Below, piece after piece: positions 24,701-33,787 of a stretch of DNA of 64,000 nucleotides; position 1 is the first letter of the stretch, and each line of letters begins with the position of its first letter. The stretch lies in assembly GCA_963736175.1 (NCBI GenBank), contig CAVTNU010000031.1, positions 1 to 64,000 of the forward strand. The letters run 5' to 3'. Both the position numbers and the translations under genes were made by a program. The DNA is from Rhodoblastus sp963736175 (GTDB lineage Bacteria > Pseudomonadota > Alphaproteobacteria > Rhizobiales > Beijerinckiaceae). The notes beneath the pieces were generated by a model that was not told the origin of the DNA, did no database searches, and worked only from the letters and a program-made list of their open reading frames with translations.

Positions 24701-26182
24701 TCAGCTTTGGTCTTCCGCGAAATTCTTGCGGCCCCGGCTGACCAGTTCGCCGCTTGCGTCGACGAGATCGACTTGCAGCGGCATTTGGCCGATCGCATGC
24801 GTCGCGCAGGACAGGCACGGATCATAGGCGCGGATCGCCACTTCGATATGGTTGAGCAAGCCCTCGGTGATCTCGCGTCCGGTGAGATACTGACTCGCCA
24901 CCGTGCGGATGGTCTCGTTCATCGCCTGATTATTGTTGGTCGTCGAGACGATCAGGTTGCAATAGGTGACCAAATCGTCGTCGTTGACGCGGTAGTGATG
25001 GAACAAGGTTCCGCGCGGCGCTTCGATTACGCCGACAGCCTCGCCCCGGCGCGCGCCTTTATCGGCCATCAGCTCCGCGCCGGTAATGTCGGGATCGTTG
25101 AGCAGATCGCGGATCGCTTCGGCCGCGTGCAGCGCTTCGATCATTCGCGCCCAATGGAACAGCAAGGCGCCATGCGACGGTTTGCCTTCGCCCAACGCCA
25201 TGAAGGTTACCCGCTCCGCCTCGGCCAGCGGCGTCGGTATGACGTCGCAAAGCTGAACGCGGGCGAGAGGCCCGACCCTGTACCAGCCCCTGTCGGCGCC
25301 GAGCGTCTTGATATGCGGGAACTTCATGTAGCTCCAGGGCTTCACCTCCTCCTGCAGCCTGTCCTGATAGACGCGGTAATCGACATGGTCGAAAATGGTC
25401 CCGCCATCGGCGTCAAGGGCGCGCAATCCGCCATGATAAAGATCGAGCGCGCCGTGCGCGTCGACCAGACCCATCATATTGGCGCGACAATCGCCGAAGG
25501 TTTTGTAGAAGCCCGGATTGGACTGATGCAGATTTTCGACCATGCGAACGGCGCCGCGGCTCCATTCGACGATCTGGTCGACGCCGGCGAGCATTTCATC
25601 GCGTTCGACAAGCGTCAGCGCCTTGTTCATGCCGCCGGGAATGGCGCCGACGCCATGGATGCGCTTGCCCGAGATATGGCGAATGACTTCCTGGCCGAAC
25701 TTGCGGGTGAACACGCCCTGTTTGGCGATGTCCGGAAAATCATTGGCGACGCCGACGATATTGCGTCTGGTCAGATCGCTGTCGAAGCCGAGCAGCAGAT
25801 CGGGCGAAGCGAGGTGAAAGAAATGCACCGCGTGCGACTGCAGAATCTGGCCGTAGTGCATGAGCCGGCGCAGCTTTTCGGCGGTTGGCGGCATAACGCC
25901 ATAACCGGCGATCTGATCCATCGCCTTGACCGCGGCAAGCTGGTGGCTGACCGGGCATATGCCGCACAGGCGCTGCACCGTTACCGGAACCTCCCAATAG
26001 GGACGCCCCTCGATAAACGCCTCGAAGCCGCGAAATTCGACGATATGCAGGCGGACCTGATGAATCCTGTTGTCGTCGTCGAGCAGGATCGTGACCTTGC
26101 CGTGACCCTCGACGCGCGTCACCGGATCGATGGCGATGCGACGAAGTTTTTGCGGGTTCTCAGCGGTTTCCAGTGCGAACAT
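24701..26182 (-). CDS. hoxH: NAD-reducing [NiFe] hydrogenase large subunit
   Basis: A 493-residue HoxH carrying the bimetallic site. The N-terminal motif is RLCGICPVSH with C73 and C76; the C-terminal motif is DPCLSCATH with C456 and C459. Maturation should cut after H462, removing a 31-residue tail, by HoxW encoded next. It belongs to group 3d (bidirectional, NAD-linked) judged by operon context. It is 13 bases after hoxY. Confidence 0.95.
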   Translation of the reverse strand: MFALETAENPQKLRRIAIDPVTRVEGHGKVTILLDDDNRIHQVRLHIVEFRGFEAFIEGRPYWEVPVTVQRLCGICPVSHQLAAVKAMDQIAGYGVMPPTAEKLRRLMHYGQILQSHAVHFFHLASPDLLLGFDSDLTRRNIVGVANDFPDIAKQGVFTRKFGQEVIRHISGKRIHGVGAIPGGMNKALTLVERDEMLAGVDQIVEWSRGAVRMVENLHQSNPGFYKTFGDCRANMMGLVDAHGALDLYHGGLRALDADGGTIFDHVDYRVYQDRLQEEVKPWSYMKFPHIKTLGADRGWYRVGPLARVQLCDVIPTPLAEAERVTFMALGEGKPSHGALLFHWARMIEALHAAEAIRDLLNDPDITGAELMADKGARRGEAVGVIEAPRGTLFHHYRVNDDDLVTYCNLIVSTTNNNQAMNETIRTVASQYLTGREITEGLLNHIEVAIRAYDPCLSCATHAIGQMPLQVDLVDASGELVSRGRKNFAEDQS

Positions 26183-26195
26183 GAAAGCGGTCCCG

Positions 26196-26753
26196 TCAAT
26201 CGAAGCGCAAAAGTTGATAGTCGAGGCGAGGCATGCGCCCGCCGATGAGATCGGTCAGATATTTCCACAAGGCGTCGCCTGAAGGCGGGCAACCGGGAAT
26301 GAAATAGTCGACGCGCACGATTTCATTGATTGGGTAGACTTTATCGAGCAGCAGCGGCAATTCCGGATCGTTGGGCGTGTTAGATTGCAAGCCCGGCATG
26401 TCGCCATAGACCTTTTTCAACAAATCGCCGACGTCGAGATGGTTGCGCTGCGCCGGCAGACCGCCGTTGATGGCGCAGGCGCCGACCGCGATCAGCACTT
26501 TGCAATGAGCGCGCAGCTCGCGCAAAACATGCATGTTTTCGCTATTGCACACCCCGCCTTCGATCAGGCCGATATCGCAGGCGCCGCAATGTTTGATGTC
26601 GGTGATCGGCGAGCGGTCGAATTCGACAAGCTCGATCAGATCGAGCAGACGCTCGTCGATGTCGAGCAACGACATGTGGCAGCCAAAGCAACCGCTCAAT
26701 GAGGCCGTCGCGATCCTGAGCTTGCGCGGCGGGCGTTGCAGAGGCGCATTCAT
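26196..26753 (-). CDS. hoxY: NAD-reducing [NiFe] hydrogenase small subunit
   Basis: A 185-residue HoxY with ligands for the proximal [4Fe-4S] cluster: GCFGCH (C22, C25), VGACAINGG (about residue 91) and PGCPPSGDAL (about residue 152). The short length without extra C-terminal clusters is typical of HoxY. It relays electrons between HoxH and the HoxFU diaphorase. The ATG overlaps the hoxU stop by 4 bases (ATGA). Confidence 0.95.
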   Translation of the reverse strand: MNAPLQRPPRKLRIATASLSGCFGCHMSLLDIDERLLDLIELVEFDRSPITDIKHCGACDIGLIEGGVCNSENMHVLRELRAHCKVLIAVGACAINGGLPAQRNHLDVGDLLKKVYGDMPGLQSNTPNDPELPLLLDKVYPINEIVRVDYFIPGCPPSGDALWKYLTDLIGGRMPRLDYQLLRFD

Positions 26754-27490
26754 GGCGTGGTCTCTTTCTTGGCCTTGCTGGGAAGGCGAACGGCGTATTT
26801 GGCGCCGATCGGATCACGATCGTAAAGGCGCTCGCCGATCGGTGTCGCGAAGCCGACGCGCTTCGGCAAAATGGCTCCGACCGGGCAAACATGCGCGGCT
26901 TTGTCTGTCAACGCGAAATCGGAATCGCCCAGTCGGCCCGATGGCGAATTGACGACGATATGCGAATCCCTGCCGCGCCCGACGAGCGCGAAAACGTCCT
27001 TGCCATCGACGTCGCGGCTGGCGCGCACGCAGAGCTCGCACATGACGCAGCGGTTGAAATCGAGCAGAATGTCGGGATGCGAAGCATCGACCTCGCGGTT
27101 AGGAAAGAAATGCGCGAAATGCGGATTGAGCATTTCCATGTCATAGGCGAGCGCCTGCAATTCACAGGAGCCGCTCTTTTCGCAGCCTGGACAGAAATGA
27201 TTGCCCTCGACGAACAGCATTTGCAGCAGCACGCGCCGGCGCCCATTGAGTTCGGGCGTGTTGCTCTGCACATCCTGGCCCGGCATGGCCGCGATCGTGC
27301 AGGCGGAGCCGTTGCGGCCATTGACGGTCACCGTGCAGAGTTTGCAAGAGCCATGCGCCTCGAATTCCGGATGAAAGCACAGATGCGGAATAAAGACGCC
27401 GGCCGCCAGCGCCGCCTGCAGAATGCTCTGTCCCGGTTCGAAAGCCACTTTCTCGCCGTCGATCGTGAGATGAGCCTCGAATTCACTCAT
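26750..27490 (-). CDS. hoxU: Diaphorase small subunit with ferredoxin-like clusters
   Basis: A 246-residue NuoG-N-like protein. It has a plant-type [2Fe-2S] domain with cysteines in LCFHPEF, SCKLCTVTVNG and SACTIAAMP, a His-Cys cluster region (NHFCPGCEKSGSCELQ), and a [4Fe-4S] motif CVMCELCVRASRD with a distal cysteine in HVCPVGA. It connects HoxY with HoxF. The ATG at 27490 overlaps the hoxF stop by 4 bases. Confidence 0.95.
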   Translation of the reverse strand: MSEFEAHLTIDGEKVAFEPGQSILQAALAAGVFIPHLCFHPEFEAHGSCKLCTVTVNGRNGSACTIAAMPGQDVQSNTPELNGRRRVLLQMLFVEGNHFCPGCEKSGSCELQALAYDMEMLNPHFAHFFPNREVDASHPDILLDFNRCVMCELCVRASRDVDGKDVFALVGRGRDSHIVVNSPSGRLGDSDFALTDKAAHVCPVGAILPKRVGFATPIGERLYDRDPIGAKYAVRLPSKAKKETTP

Positions 27491-29274
27491 GCGTCTGCTC
27501 CAAGATGCGCTTCGGCGTCGTCGCGTCCCGCGATTTCGCGCGCTTTCGCCAAAGCGGCCTCGAGATCGAAGTCCGGTTCGAAATCCTTGGCCGTCAAGCG
27601 TCGTTCGAACACCGGCGGGAATTTTTTCATGATGTCGTAAAGGGCGCTGGCGGCGGTCTGACCAAGTCCGCAATGGCTCGACGTGCGCAGAATGTCATGC
27701 AGCCGCGCCAGTTCATTCAATTCGTATCGGGCGCCGCGGCCGGCGGCGATCTTGTCCATGATGGCGCTGATCAACGCTGTTCCGACACGGCACGGCGTAC
27801 AGAAACCGCAACTCTCGTGGGCGAAGAAATGCGCGAAATTATGGGCCGCGTCGAACAGATCGCGGTTCTTGCCGAAAATCATGAACGAACCGGCTGTCGG
27901 CACGTCCTCGAAAGCGATGCGGCGACCGAACTCCTGCGGCGTCAGGCAGGTTCCCGAAGCGCCGCTGACCTGCACCGCGATCGTTTCGGACGCGCCGCAA
28001 TCCTCCAGCACCTGCGCGACACGCACGCCGAACGGATATTCATAGAGGCCGGGACGCTGGCAATCGCCGGAGACCGAAAGAATTTTCGTGCCTGTCGATT
28101 GCTTGGTGCCGAGGCCGGCGTAAGCCGTTCCGCCCTGTAAGGCTATTTCTGTCGCCTTGCACAGAGTCTCGACGTTGTTGACGACGGTCGGTTGGCCGCG
28201 ATAGCCGCAGGTAACCGGGAAAGGCGGACGAATGCGCGGACGTCCCGGCTTGCCTTCGAGCGATTCGATCAGCGCGGTTTCTTCGCCGCAGATATAGGCC
28301 CCGGCGCCGAGGTGAATTTCGATATCGAAATCGAAATCGTCCACGCCGCAGATGTTCGCGCCGAGCAGATTCGCGCGCCGCATGTCGTCAAGCTTGGCTT
28401 GCAATGGCGCCTGCAGGTAGCAATATTCGCCGCGCAAGTAGAGCAAACCCTTTTTCGCTCCAGCCGTGTAGCCGGCGATGGCCATGCCTTCGAACACGCG
28501 GCCGGCGAAGCTCTGCAGCAGCACGCGGTCCTTGAACGTGCCGGGCTCGCCTTCGTCGGCGTTGCAGACGATATAGCGTTCGGCGCCCGGCGCGTTGCGG
28601 CACGCCTCCCATTTGACGGCGGTGGTGAAGCCTGCGCCGCCGCGTCCGCGCAGATTTGACTTGCGCATCTCCGCCAGCATGCCGTCCGGTCCCCGGGCGA
28701 TGGCGGCGCGGGTCGCTTCGCCAAGCCGGTATGCCGAACCGAGCAGCATATCGGCGCGGCGGACATTGTCCTCAACCTGAAAATAATGCGACGGCCAGTC
28801 GGCGAGCGGCGCGCCAGCGCGGATGAGATCGCAGATATTGTCGATATGGCGCGGCGTCAGACGCGGGATGGCGCGATTATTGACGAGCAGCGCCGGACCT
28901 TGATCGCACATGCCGGTGCAGGACGTCAGGTCAACGCTGAACAGTCCGTCCGGCGAAACCTCGCCGCTCCGGATCTTCAGCCGTTTGAGCATATGCTCGA
29001 ACAGCGCCTGCGAGCCGAGCATCCGGTCGGTGATGTTGTCGGAAAACAGGATCCGGTATTTTCCGCGCGGCTGATCGTAAAGATGGGCGTAAAACTGCAG
29101 GACGGCCTCCACGCGGCCGCGCGTGATATCGAGTTCGCCGCTGATGAAGGCTTGCGCCTGTGGCGAAATCCAGTCGAGCGCGTCCTGCGTATCCCGCAAA
29201 ATCTGAACGAGATAGTGAGGATCGCGGCGGTATTTGTCGAGAATGCGTTCAACGACCTGTTCGGAAAAGGCCAT
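27487..29274 (-). CDS. hoxF: Diaphorase large subunit, FMN and NAD binding
   Basis: A 595-residue fusion of a NuoE-like domain (about 1-160) and a NuoF-like domain (about 165-595). NADH/FMN-binding loops are RGRGGAGF and GAGAYICGEETALIESLEG. The [4Fe-4S] ligands are ESCGFCTPCRVG plus a cysteine in SSHCGLGQ. In the NuoE-like part only one Cys pair is seen (C119 and C123), so its [2Fe-2S] site looks incomplete compared with NuoE. It reduces NAD+ with electrons from H2. It is first in hoxFUYHW; a candidate FNR-like site lies 67 bases upstream. Confidence 0.95.
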   Translation of the reverse strand: MAFSEQVVERILDKYRRDPHYLVQILRDTQDALDWISPQAQAFISGELDITRGRVEAVLQFYAHLYDQPRGKYRILFSDNITDRMLGSQALFEHMLKRLKIRSGEVSPDGLFSVDLTSCTGMCDQGPALLVNNRAIPRLTPRHIDNICDLIRAGAPLADWPSHYFQVEDNVRRADMLLGSAYRLGEATRAAIARGPDGMLAEMRKSNLRGRGGAGFTTAVKWEACRNAPGAERYIVCNADEGEPGTFKDRVLLQSFAGRVFEGMAIAGYTAGAKKGLLYLRGEYCYLQAPLQAKLDDMRRANLLGANICGVDDFDFDIEIHLGAGAYICGEETALIESLEGKPGRPRIRPPFPVTCGYRGQPTVVNNVETLCKATEIALQGGTAYAGLGTKQSTGTKILSVSGDCQRPGLYEYPFGVRVAQVLEDCGASETIAVQVSGASGTCLTPQEFGRRIAFEDVPTAGSFMIFGKNRDLFDAAHNFAHFFAHESCGFCTPCRVGTALISAIMDKIAAGRGARYELNELARLHDILRTSSHCGLGQTAASALYDIMKKFPPVFERRLTAKDFEPDFDLEAALAKAREIAGRDDAEAHLGADA

Positions 29275-29340
29275 GCCTGGGCTCGCTATCGGCGCAACGA
29301 TGAAGATGACGGTGAATAAGCAATCCGGGTCGGATTAGAG

Positions 29341-29354
29341 ATGATCTCGATCAA
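29341..29354 (-). promoter_or_regulatory. FNR/FixK-like site upstream of hoxF
   Basis: ATGATCTCGATCAA matches TTGAT-N4-ATCAA at 9 of 10 defined bases; only the first base differs, and the inner dyad TGAT-CTCG-ATCA is perfect. It lies 67 bases upstream of the hoxF ATG, with a weak -10-like TATTCA at about 29314-29319 downstream on the minus strand. The regulator is inferred. Confidence 0.5.
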
Positions 29355-29436
29355 GCGATGCTGATTTGCCGCATCTCTCAAATTTAACGGCCCTGGCATG
29401 CAATTTTATCATAACTAACGCTAGGCGGCGCTCCGT

Positions 29437-30441
29437 TCAGCGCCCCCAGACCAACGAAATTTCGACATCGCCCGGCAGGCCGCCGCGAAAGCTCCCCATC
29501 CGGGCCGACAACTTGAAACCGCGCGGCCGCAACTCCTCACGCCAGCGCAGAAACAACAACGCCGCTTTGCCGCGCAAAGTCGCCGGCCAGTCAGGATCGG
29601 GCAGATTGACCGCGCGCCCGCCGTCCGTGCAGAGCAGCGCGGGAAATTGCATGATGACGCATTCCCCGGCGCCGTCGGCGGCGGCGCGCCGCGCCTTTTC
29701 GAGGATGGCGAGCCATTCGCCTTCGCTCAGCGTTGCGCGCAACAGGGAATCGACCTCATCCAGCAGCCGTTCGCGCGCCGCGCGGTCGGCGTTTCTGTGC
29801 GATTCCTCCAAGTCGCGTTCATGGGCGGCGACAAGTTCGCGAAAATTCTCCGCATCCACGGCGACGTTTTGCGTCGACGCCTTTGGAACGTCAGGCGTTG
29901 GCGCCTTGGCGCGTTTGGCGGCCAATGGGAGAATTGGCGGCGGCGACTCGACCTTTGGCAAGGCCTCGGCCGGTCTGTTGGCGATTGCGCGCAACAAATC
30001 GGCGCGCGTGATGATTCCGACAACGCGCCCGCCGCGCGTCACCGGCAGGCGCTTGATCTGGAATTGACTGATTTTTTGCGCCGCTTCGTCAAGCGGCGTC
30101 GCCTCGTCGACACAGATGGCGGGCGCGCGCATCACTTGCCGGACCGCCCCGAGGCTTGCCTCCATCGCCTCAAGATAGTCGGCGCTCAAGCCCTGGCCGC
30201 CCGTCAGAAGGTGAACCCAGGCTTCCCGTTTTTGTTCCTTCTGACGTTCGTCGCCGCGGATAAAATCGGCCTCGCTGACGACACCGAGCGGAGCGCCTTC
30301 CTCGTCGACGACCGGCAAACCGCTTATCTTGTGATCGAGCAGCAATTGCGCGACCTTGCTCGCACGGTCGTCGGGATGGACCGCGAAGACCGGCGAGGTC
30401 ATGCAATCGCGCACCATTAAATCAGATCGATCTTGCGCCAT
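29437..30441 (-). CDS. CBS-domain protein with an unassigned C-terminal region
   Basis: A 334-residue protein. A CBS pair covers about residues 8-175, with the two repeats marked by VRDCMTSPVFAVHPDDRASKVA and VMRAPAICVDEATPLDEAA (both cut here), LPVVDEEGAPLGVVSEADF and LPVTRGGRVVGIITRADLL. The rest (about 200-334) is a coiled, charged segment and a domain with no family I recognise (YEWREELRPRGF-like LRWREELRPRGFKLSARMG). CBS pairs bind adenosine nucleotides. It lies between hox and ackA. ATG 30441 is preferred over 30453 because GGAA lies 6 bases upstream. Confidence 0.75.
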   Translation of the reverse strand: MAQDRSDLMVRDCMTSPVFAVHPDDRASKVAQLLLDHKISGLPVVDEEGAPLGVVSEADFIRGDERQKEQKREAWVHLLTGGQGLSADYLEAMEASLGAVRQVMRAPAICVDEATPLDEAAQKISQFQIKRLPVTRGGRVVGIITRADLLRAIANRPAEALPKVESPPPILPLAAKRAKAPTPDVPKASTQNVAVDAENFRELVAAHERDLEESHRNADRAARERLLDEVDSLLRATLSEGEWLAILEKARRAAADGAGECVIMQFPALLCTDGGRAVNLPDPDWPATLRGKAALLFLRWREELRPRGFKLSARMGSFRGGLPGDVEISLVWGR

Positions 30442-30519
30442 TTCAAATTCCATTCCTTGGCGCGGCGCGTGACGCGACGGGGAAAGCCCCAAACCGCGCA
30501 AGACTTGAAGAAACGCGGT

Positions 30520-31755
30520 TTATATGCTCGTTCTGCACAAAAAATCCGTTCCCCGCAAAACAGCCGCAGGGCCGATCAGGCCAAGCGTTTCCGCGGCGTG
30601 TTCCGCGAGCATGCGCTCTTCGTCGGTATGCATGACCAGGGCCGTGACGCGACTGTCCGGAGCGCTGATTGTCGGCGCGTTTTTAGCGTTGGCGTCGACA
30701 TCAAGACGAAGTCCCATCCAATCCATATCGCGCAAGATCGACTCGCGGACGCGCCAGGCGTTTTCGCCGATGCCGCCGGCGAAGACCACAGCGTCGACGC
30801 CGCCCAGAGCCGCGGCCAAGGAGCCGATCTCGCGACGCACGCGCCAGACGAAATAGGCGATCGCGTCCTTCGCCGCGGGCGAATCGCTGGCCTCGAGCGC
30901 GCGCATGTCCTGCGACAAGCCGGATATGCCTTTCAAGCCGCTCTCCTTGTACAGGAGATCGAAAACCGCCTGTGCGCTCATGTGCTTTTCAGTCAGCAGA
31001 TAGAGCACGACGCCCGGATCAATTTGACCGCAGCGCGTGCCCATCGGTAGGCCGTCCAGGGTGGTGAATCCCATTGTCGAGGCGATCGAGCGGCCATCGT
31101 GCGTGGCGCAAAGAGAGGCCCCGTTGCCGAGATGGGCGATGACGACCTTGCCCATCGCCAGCACCGGCGACTCGAGCCGCATGCGCCGGGTGATGTATTC
31201 GTAGGAAAGGCCGTGAAAGCCATAACGCCGCACCCCCTCTTCATAGAAACGGCGCGGCAGCGCGAAAATATCGGCGATATAGGGATGAACGCGATGAAAC
31301 GCCGTGTCGAAACACGCAATCTGCGCGGCGCTGGGGAAAGCGTGAACGGCCGCCTCAACCGCGGCGATGTTGTGCGGCTGATGCAAAGGCGCCAGAGGCG
31401 TGAACTGACGCAAGATATCGAGCGTTTCGGCTTCAACCTGCATGGGCCGCGAAAAATTCGGCCCTCCATGCACCACCCTGTGACTGACGGCAAGAACGCG
31501 CGCGCCGGCCTCATGCTCCTGCAGCCAATCGAGAATGGCGCCAAGCGCAACCTTGTCGCTGACGACGCCATGCTTTTCATGAAAGACAAATTCGGTCGAC
31601 GCGGCGCCGACCGGATGAGCGGAAAACGTCGCCCGCGCGCCAATGCCGTCAATGAGGCCGAGAGCCATCAGCTCAAGCGCGCCCGACGCCAGTTCATAAG
31701 CGGCGAATTTGATCGACGAGGAGCCGGCGTTGATGGTGAGAATGACGTTCGTCAT
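30520..31755 (-). CDS. ackA: Acetate kinase
   Basis: A 411-residue ASKHA-fold kinase interconverting acetyl phosphate and ADP with acetate and ATP. Signatures are INAGSSSIKF at the N-terminus, ISHRVVHGG-like VSHRVVHGGP, FDTAFH, RYGFHGLSYEYI, HLGNGAS, GLPMGTRCGQIDPG and VFAGGIGENAWRVR. It follows the phosphotransacetylase gene by 14 bases in one unit, making an acetyl-CoA to acetate route. Propionate or butyrate kinase activity is possible, because the partner belongs to the PTA/PTB group. The ATG at 31755 matches the family start. Confidence 0.94.
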   Translation of the reverse strand: MTNVILTINAGSSSIKFAAYELASGALELMALGLIDGIGARATFSAHPVGAASTEFVFHEKHGVVSDKVALGAILDWLQEHEAGARVLAVSHRVVHGGPNFSRPMQVEAETLDILRQFTPLAPLHQPHNIAAVEAAVHAFPSAAQIACFDTAFHRVHPYIADIFALPRRFYEEGVRRYGFHGLSYEYITRRMRLESPVLAMGKVVIAHLGNGASLCATHDGRSIASTMGFTTLDGLPMGTRCGQIDPGVVLYLLTEKHMSAQAVFDLLYKESGLKGISGLSQDMRALEASDSPAAKDAIAYFVWRVRREIGSLAAALGGVDAVVFAGGIGENAWRVRESILRDMDWMGLRLDVDANAKNAPTISAPDSRVTALVMHTDEERMLAEHAAETLGLIGPAAVLRGTDFLCRTSI

Positions 31756-31769
31756 CGCGCGCTTCTCCG

Positions 31770-33200
31770 CTATTCGGCGGCGACGGGCTTGGCCGAAGCG
31801 TTCGCGCCCCTGAACGCTTCGCCTTTGCTGCGCCAATAACCATAGAGACAGGCGAGCGCGCACGAGGCCAGACGCGCGCGATCATTGTCGGCGCGGCTTG
31901 TCAGCATGATTGGAACCTTGGCGCCGACCACCAGACCCGCCGCTTCCGCATGAACAACAAAAATCAGCTCCTTGGCCAGCATGTTGCCGGACTCGAGATT
32001 GGGCACGATCAGCACATTGGCGTGGCCGGCGACCAGAGAGGTGATGCCTTTGGTGCGCGCCGCCTCCACGTCGATGGCGTTGTCCATCGCCAGCGGCCCG
32101 TCGACGACGCCGCCTCTGATCTGGCCGCGCTCCGCCATTTTCGACAGGATCGCCGCATCGAGCGTCGAGGCGATGTTCGGATTGATCGTCTCCACCGCCG
32201 AAAGCACCCCGACCTTGGGCTGGTCGAGGCCGCAGGCGCGCGCCAGATCGATGGCGTTCTGGACGATATCGACCTTGGCGTTCAGATCGGGCGCGATATT
32301 GATGGCGGCGTCGGAGATGAACAAGAGTTCGTCGCGCGAGGCGACATCGAGCACGAAGACGTGGCTGAGGCGGCGGACGCCGCGCAAGCCCTCGTCCTTC
32401 TTGACGATTTCGGCCAACATGTCGTCGGTGTGAAGCGCGCCTTTCATGATGGCGTCCGCCTTGCCGGCGCGCACCAGGGCGACGGCGCGCGCGGCGGCGG
32501 CGTGATGGTCGGATTCCGGGACGAGGGTCCATTTCGAAATATCGACGCCGAGGGCGTTGGCGGCTTCATGGATGCGCGCCGGATCGCCGACCAGGATCGG
32601 CTCCATCAACCCGCTTTCGCACGACAGCGCCGCGCCGCCCAGCGAATTGCGGTCTTCGGGGCAGACCACCGCCGTCCGCAGCGGCGGCAGTTGGGCGGCG
32701 AGCGTCAACAGATGGGCGAAATGATCGCGTTGCTCCAGAACCAGACCGGGCAGTTCGCGCACCGGCGTCTCGATACTCCGACGCGGCGCTTCGACAACCG
32801 CCTGGCCCCGGCAGACGACGGCGCCCTGAGCGTCGACGACCGAAGTGTCGAACATGGCCAAAGGGTCGGCGCGTTTTTCGCGGCAGGTCACCGTCACGAC
32901 GAGGCGGTCGCCGACATGAACGCGGCGCAGGAATTCGAGCGTTTGCGAATCGTAGAGCGTTCCGGCTCCTGGCAGAAGATTGCCCAAAACGGCCGAAATC
33001 AGCGAACCGACCCACATCGACGGCGCGATGGGCGCCGGGGCGTCGGCGTCCTCGTTCGGCAACATTAGTGGATTGGTGGCGCCGGACACGTGAGCAAAAA
33101 GAAACAAATCGCGTTCCGAGCAGATACGTTCGATCGTCGCGCTATCGCCGACTTTCAGCTCCGCCCAGGTTTTGTTGCGGACCATTTTGACCGCGTTCAT
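31770..33200 (-). CDS. MaoC-like/phosphate acetyl(butyryl)transferase fusion
   Basis: A 476-residue fusion. Residues about 10-145 form a MaoC hot-dog domain; about 165-476 form a PTA_PTB phosphotransacetylase domain (SGLMEPILVGD, KGALHTDDM, LFISDAAINIAPD, GVLSAVETINP, VVDGPLAMDNAID). In the MaoC part the hydratase motif SGD.NPLH reads SGATNPLM: both the Asp and the His used in catalysis are changed (A41 and M46). The transferase half looks intact, so the protein probably makes acetyl phosphate from acetyl-CoA for AckA. ATG 33200 has AAAGGACG 4 bases upstream. Confidence 0.88.
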   Translation of the reverse strand: MNAVKMVRNKTWAELKVGDSATIERICSERDLFLFAHVSGATNPLMLPNEDADAPAPIAPSMWVGSLISAVLGNLLPGAGTLYDSQTLEFLRRVHVGDRLVVTVTCREKRADPLAMFDTSVVDAQGAVVCRGQAVVEAPRRSIETPVRELPGLVLEQRDHFAHLLTLAAQLPPLRTAVVCPEDRNSLGGAALSCESGLMEPILVGDPARIHEAANALGVDISKWTLVPESDHHAAAARAVALVRAGKADAIMKGALHTDDMLAEIVKKDEGLRGVRRLSHVFVLDVASRDELLFISDAAINIAPDLNAKVDIVQNAIDLARACGLDQPKVGVLSAVETINPNIASTLDAAILSKMAERGQIRGGVVDGPLAMDNAIDVEAARTKGITSLVAGHANVLIVPNLESGNMLAKELIFVVHAEAAGLVVGAKVPIMLTSRADNDRARLASCALACLYGYWRSKGEAFRGANASAKPVAAE

Positions 33201-33787
33201 GCTGCGTCCTTTGCGTAAGAAAAAAGCCTTCCGGCGTTGCGCCCATCGGCGCATTGGGCCGACCGAACCCGGACGAACGGCGAAAACGTCCTTTGGATTC
33301 CCGCGTCAAAAGCCGCGATAAACGACGCGTCGCCGATCCTGACAATATCCCCCGATAACGCCGACGCGTCATTCAAACATCATGGCGCCCGCGAATGGCG
33401 GCAATGTGAAAGAATCAATCCACGCAACCGCCGCCATTAGAGCATATTTTGAGAAAAACGCGCGGATTTCGCGGCGCCGGCAAGACTATGCGACAAACAA
33501 CATGCGGGGGTTTACTCCGATTCGGACGAGAGCGCACGGCGCTCGCCGAAAACGGCAGGATCAGATCGGTCCGCCGGGCGCGCCGACGTCCCTTGTCGAG
33601 CAGCCAGCATCTTGAGACCGTGCGCCGTCATCTTGTCGGAGCTCCTAATTTCGACCGCGTTCGACGCTGCGGCGGGCAATACGCCGGGTCGACGCAAGAA
33701 ATGCCGACACCGCGCAGCGCATTGCGCGGAAAACGCTGAAATTGTCGCAATTTGTTTGTAAATAATGCGATATTTAGAGATCGAATC
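33201..33787 (+). other. Gene-free stretch between divergent units
   Basis: This region of 587 bases lies between the divergent starts of the phosphotransacetylase and RMD1 genes. Open frames here are short and have neither good codon use nor family resemblance. Near 33730-33790 it becomes AT-rich, a likely promoter for the RMD1 gene. I see no strong repeat, tRNA or terminator in it. Confidence 0.5.
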
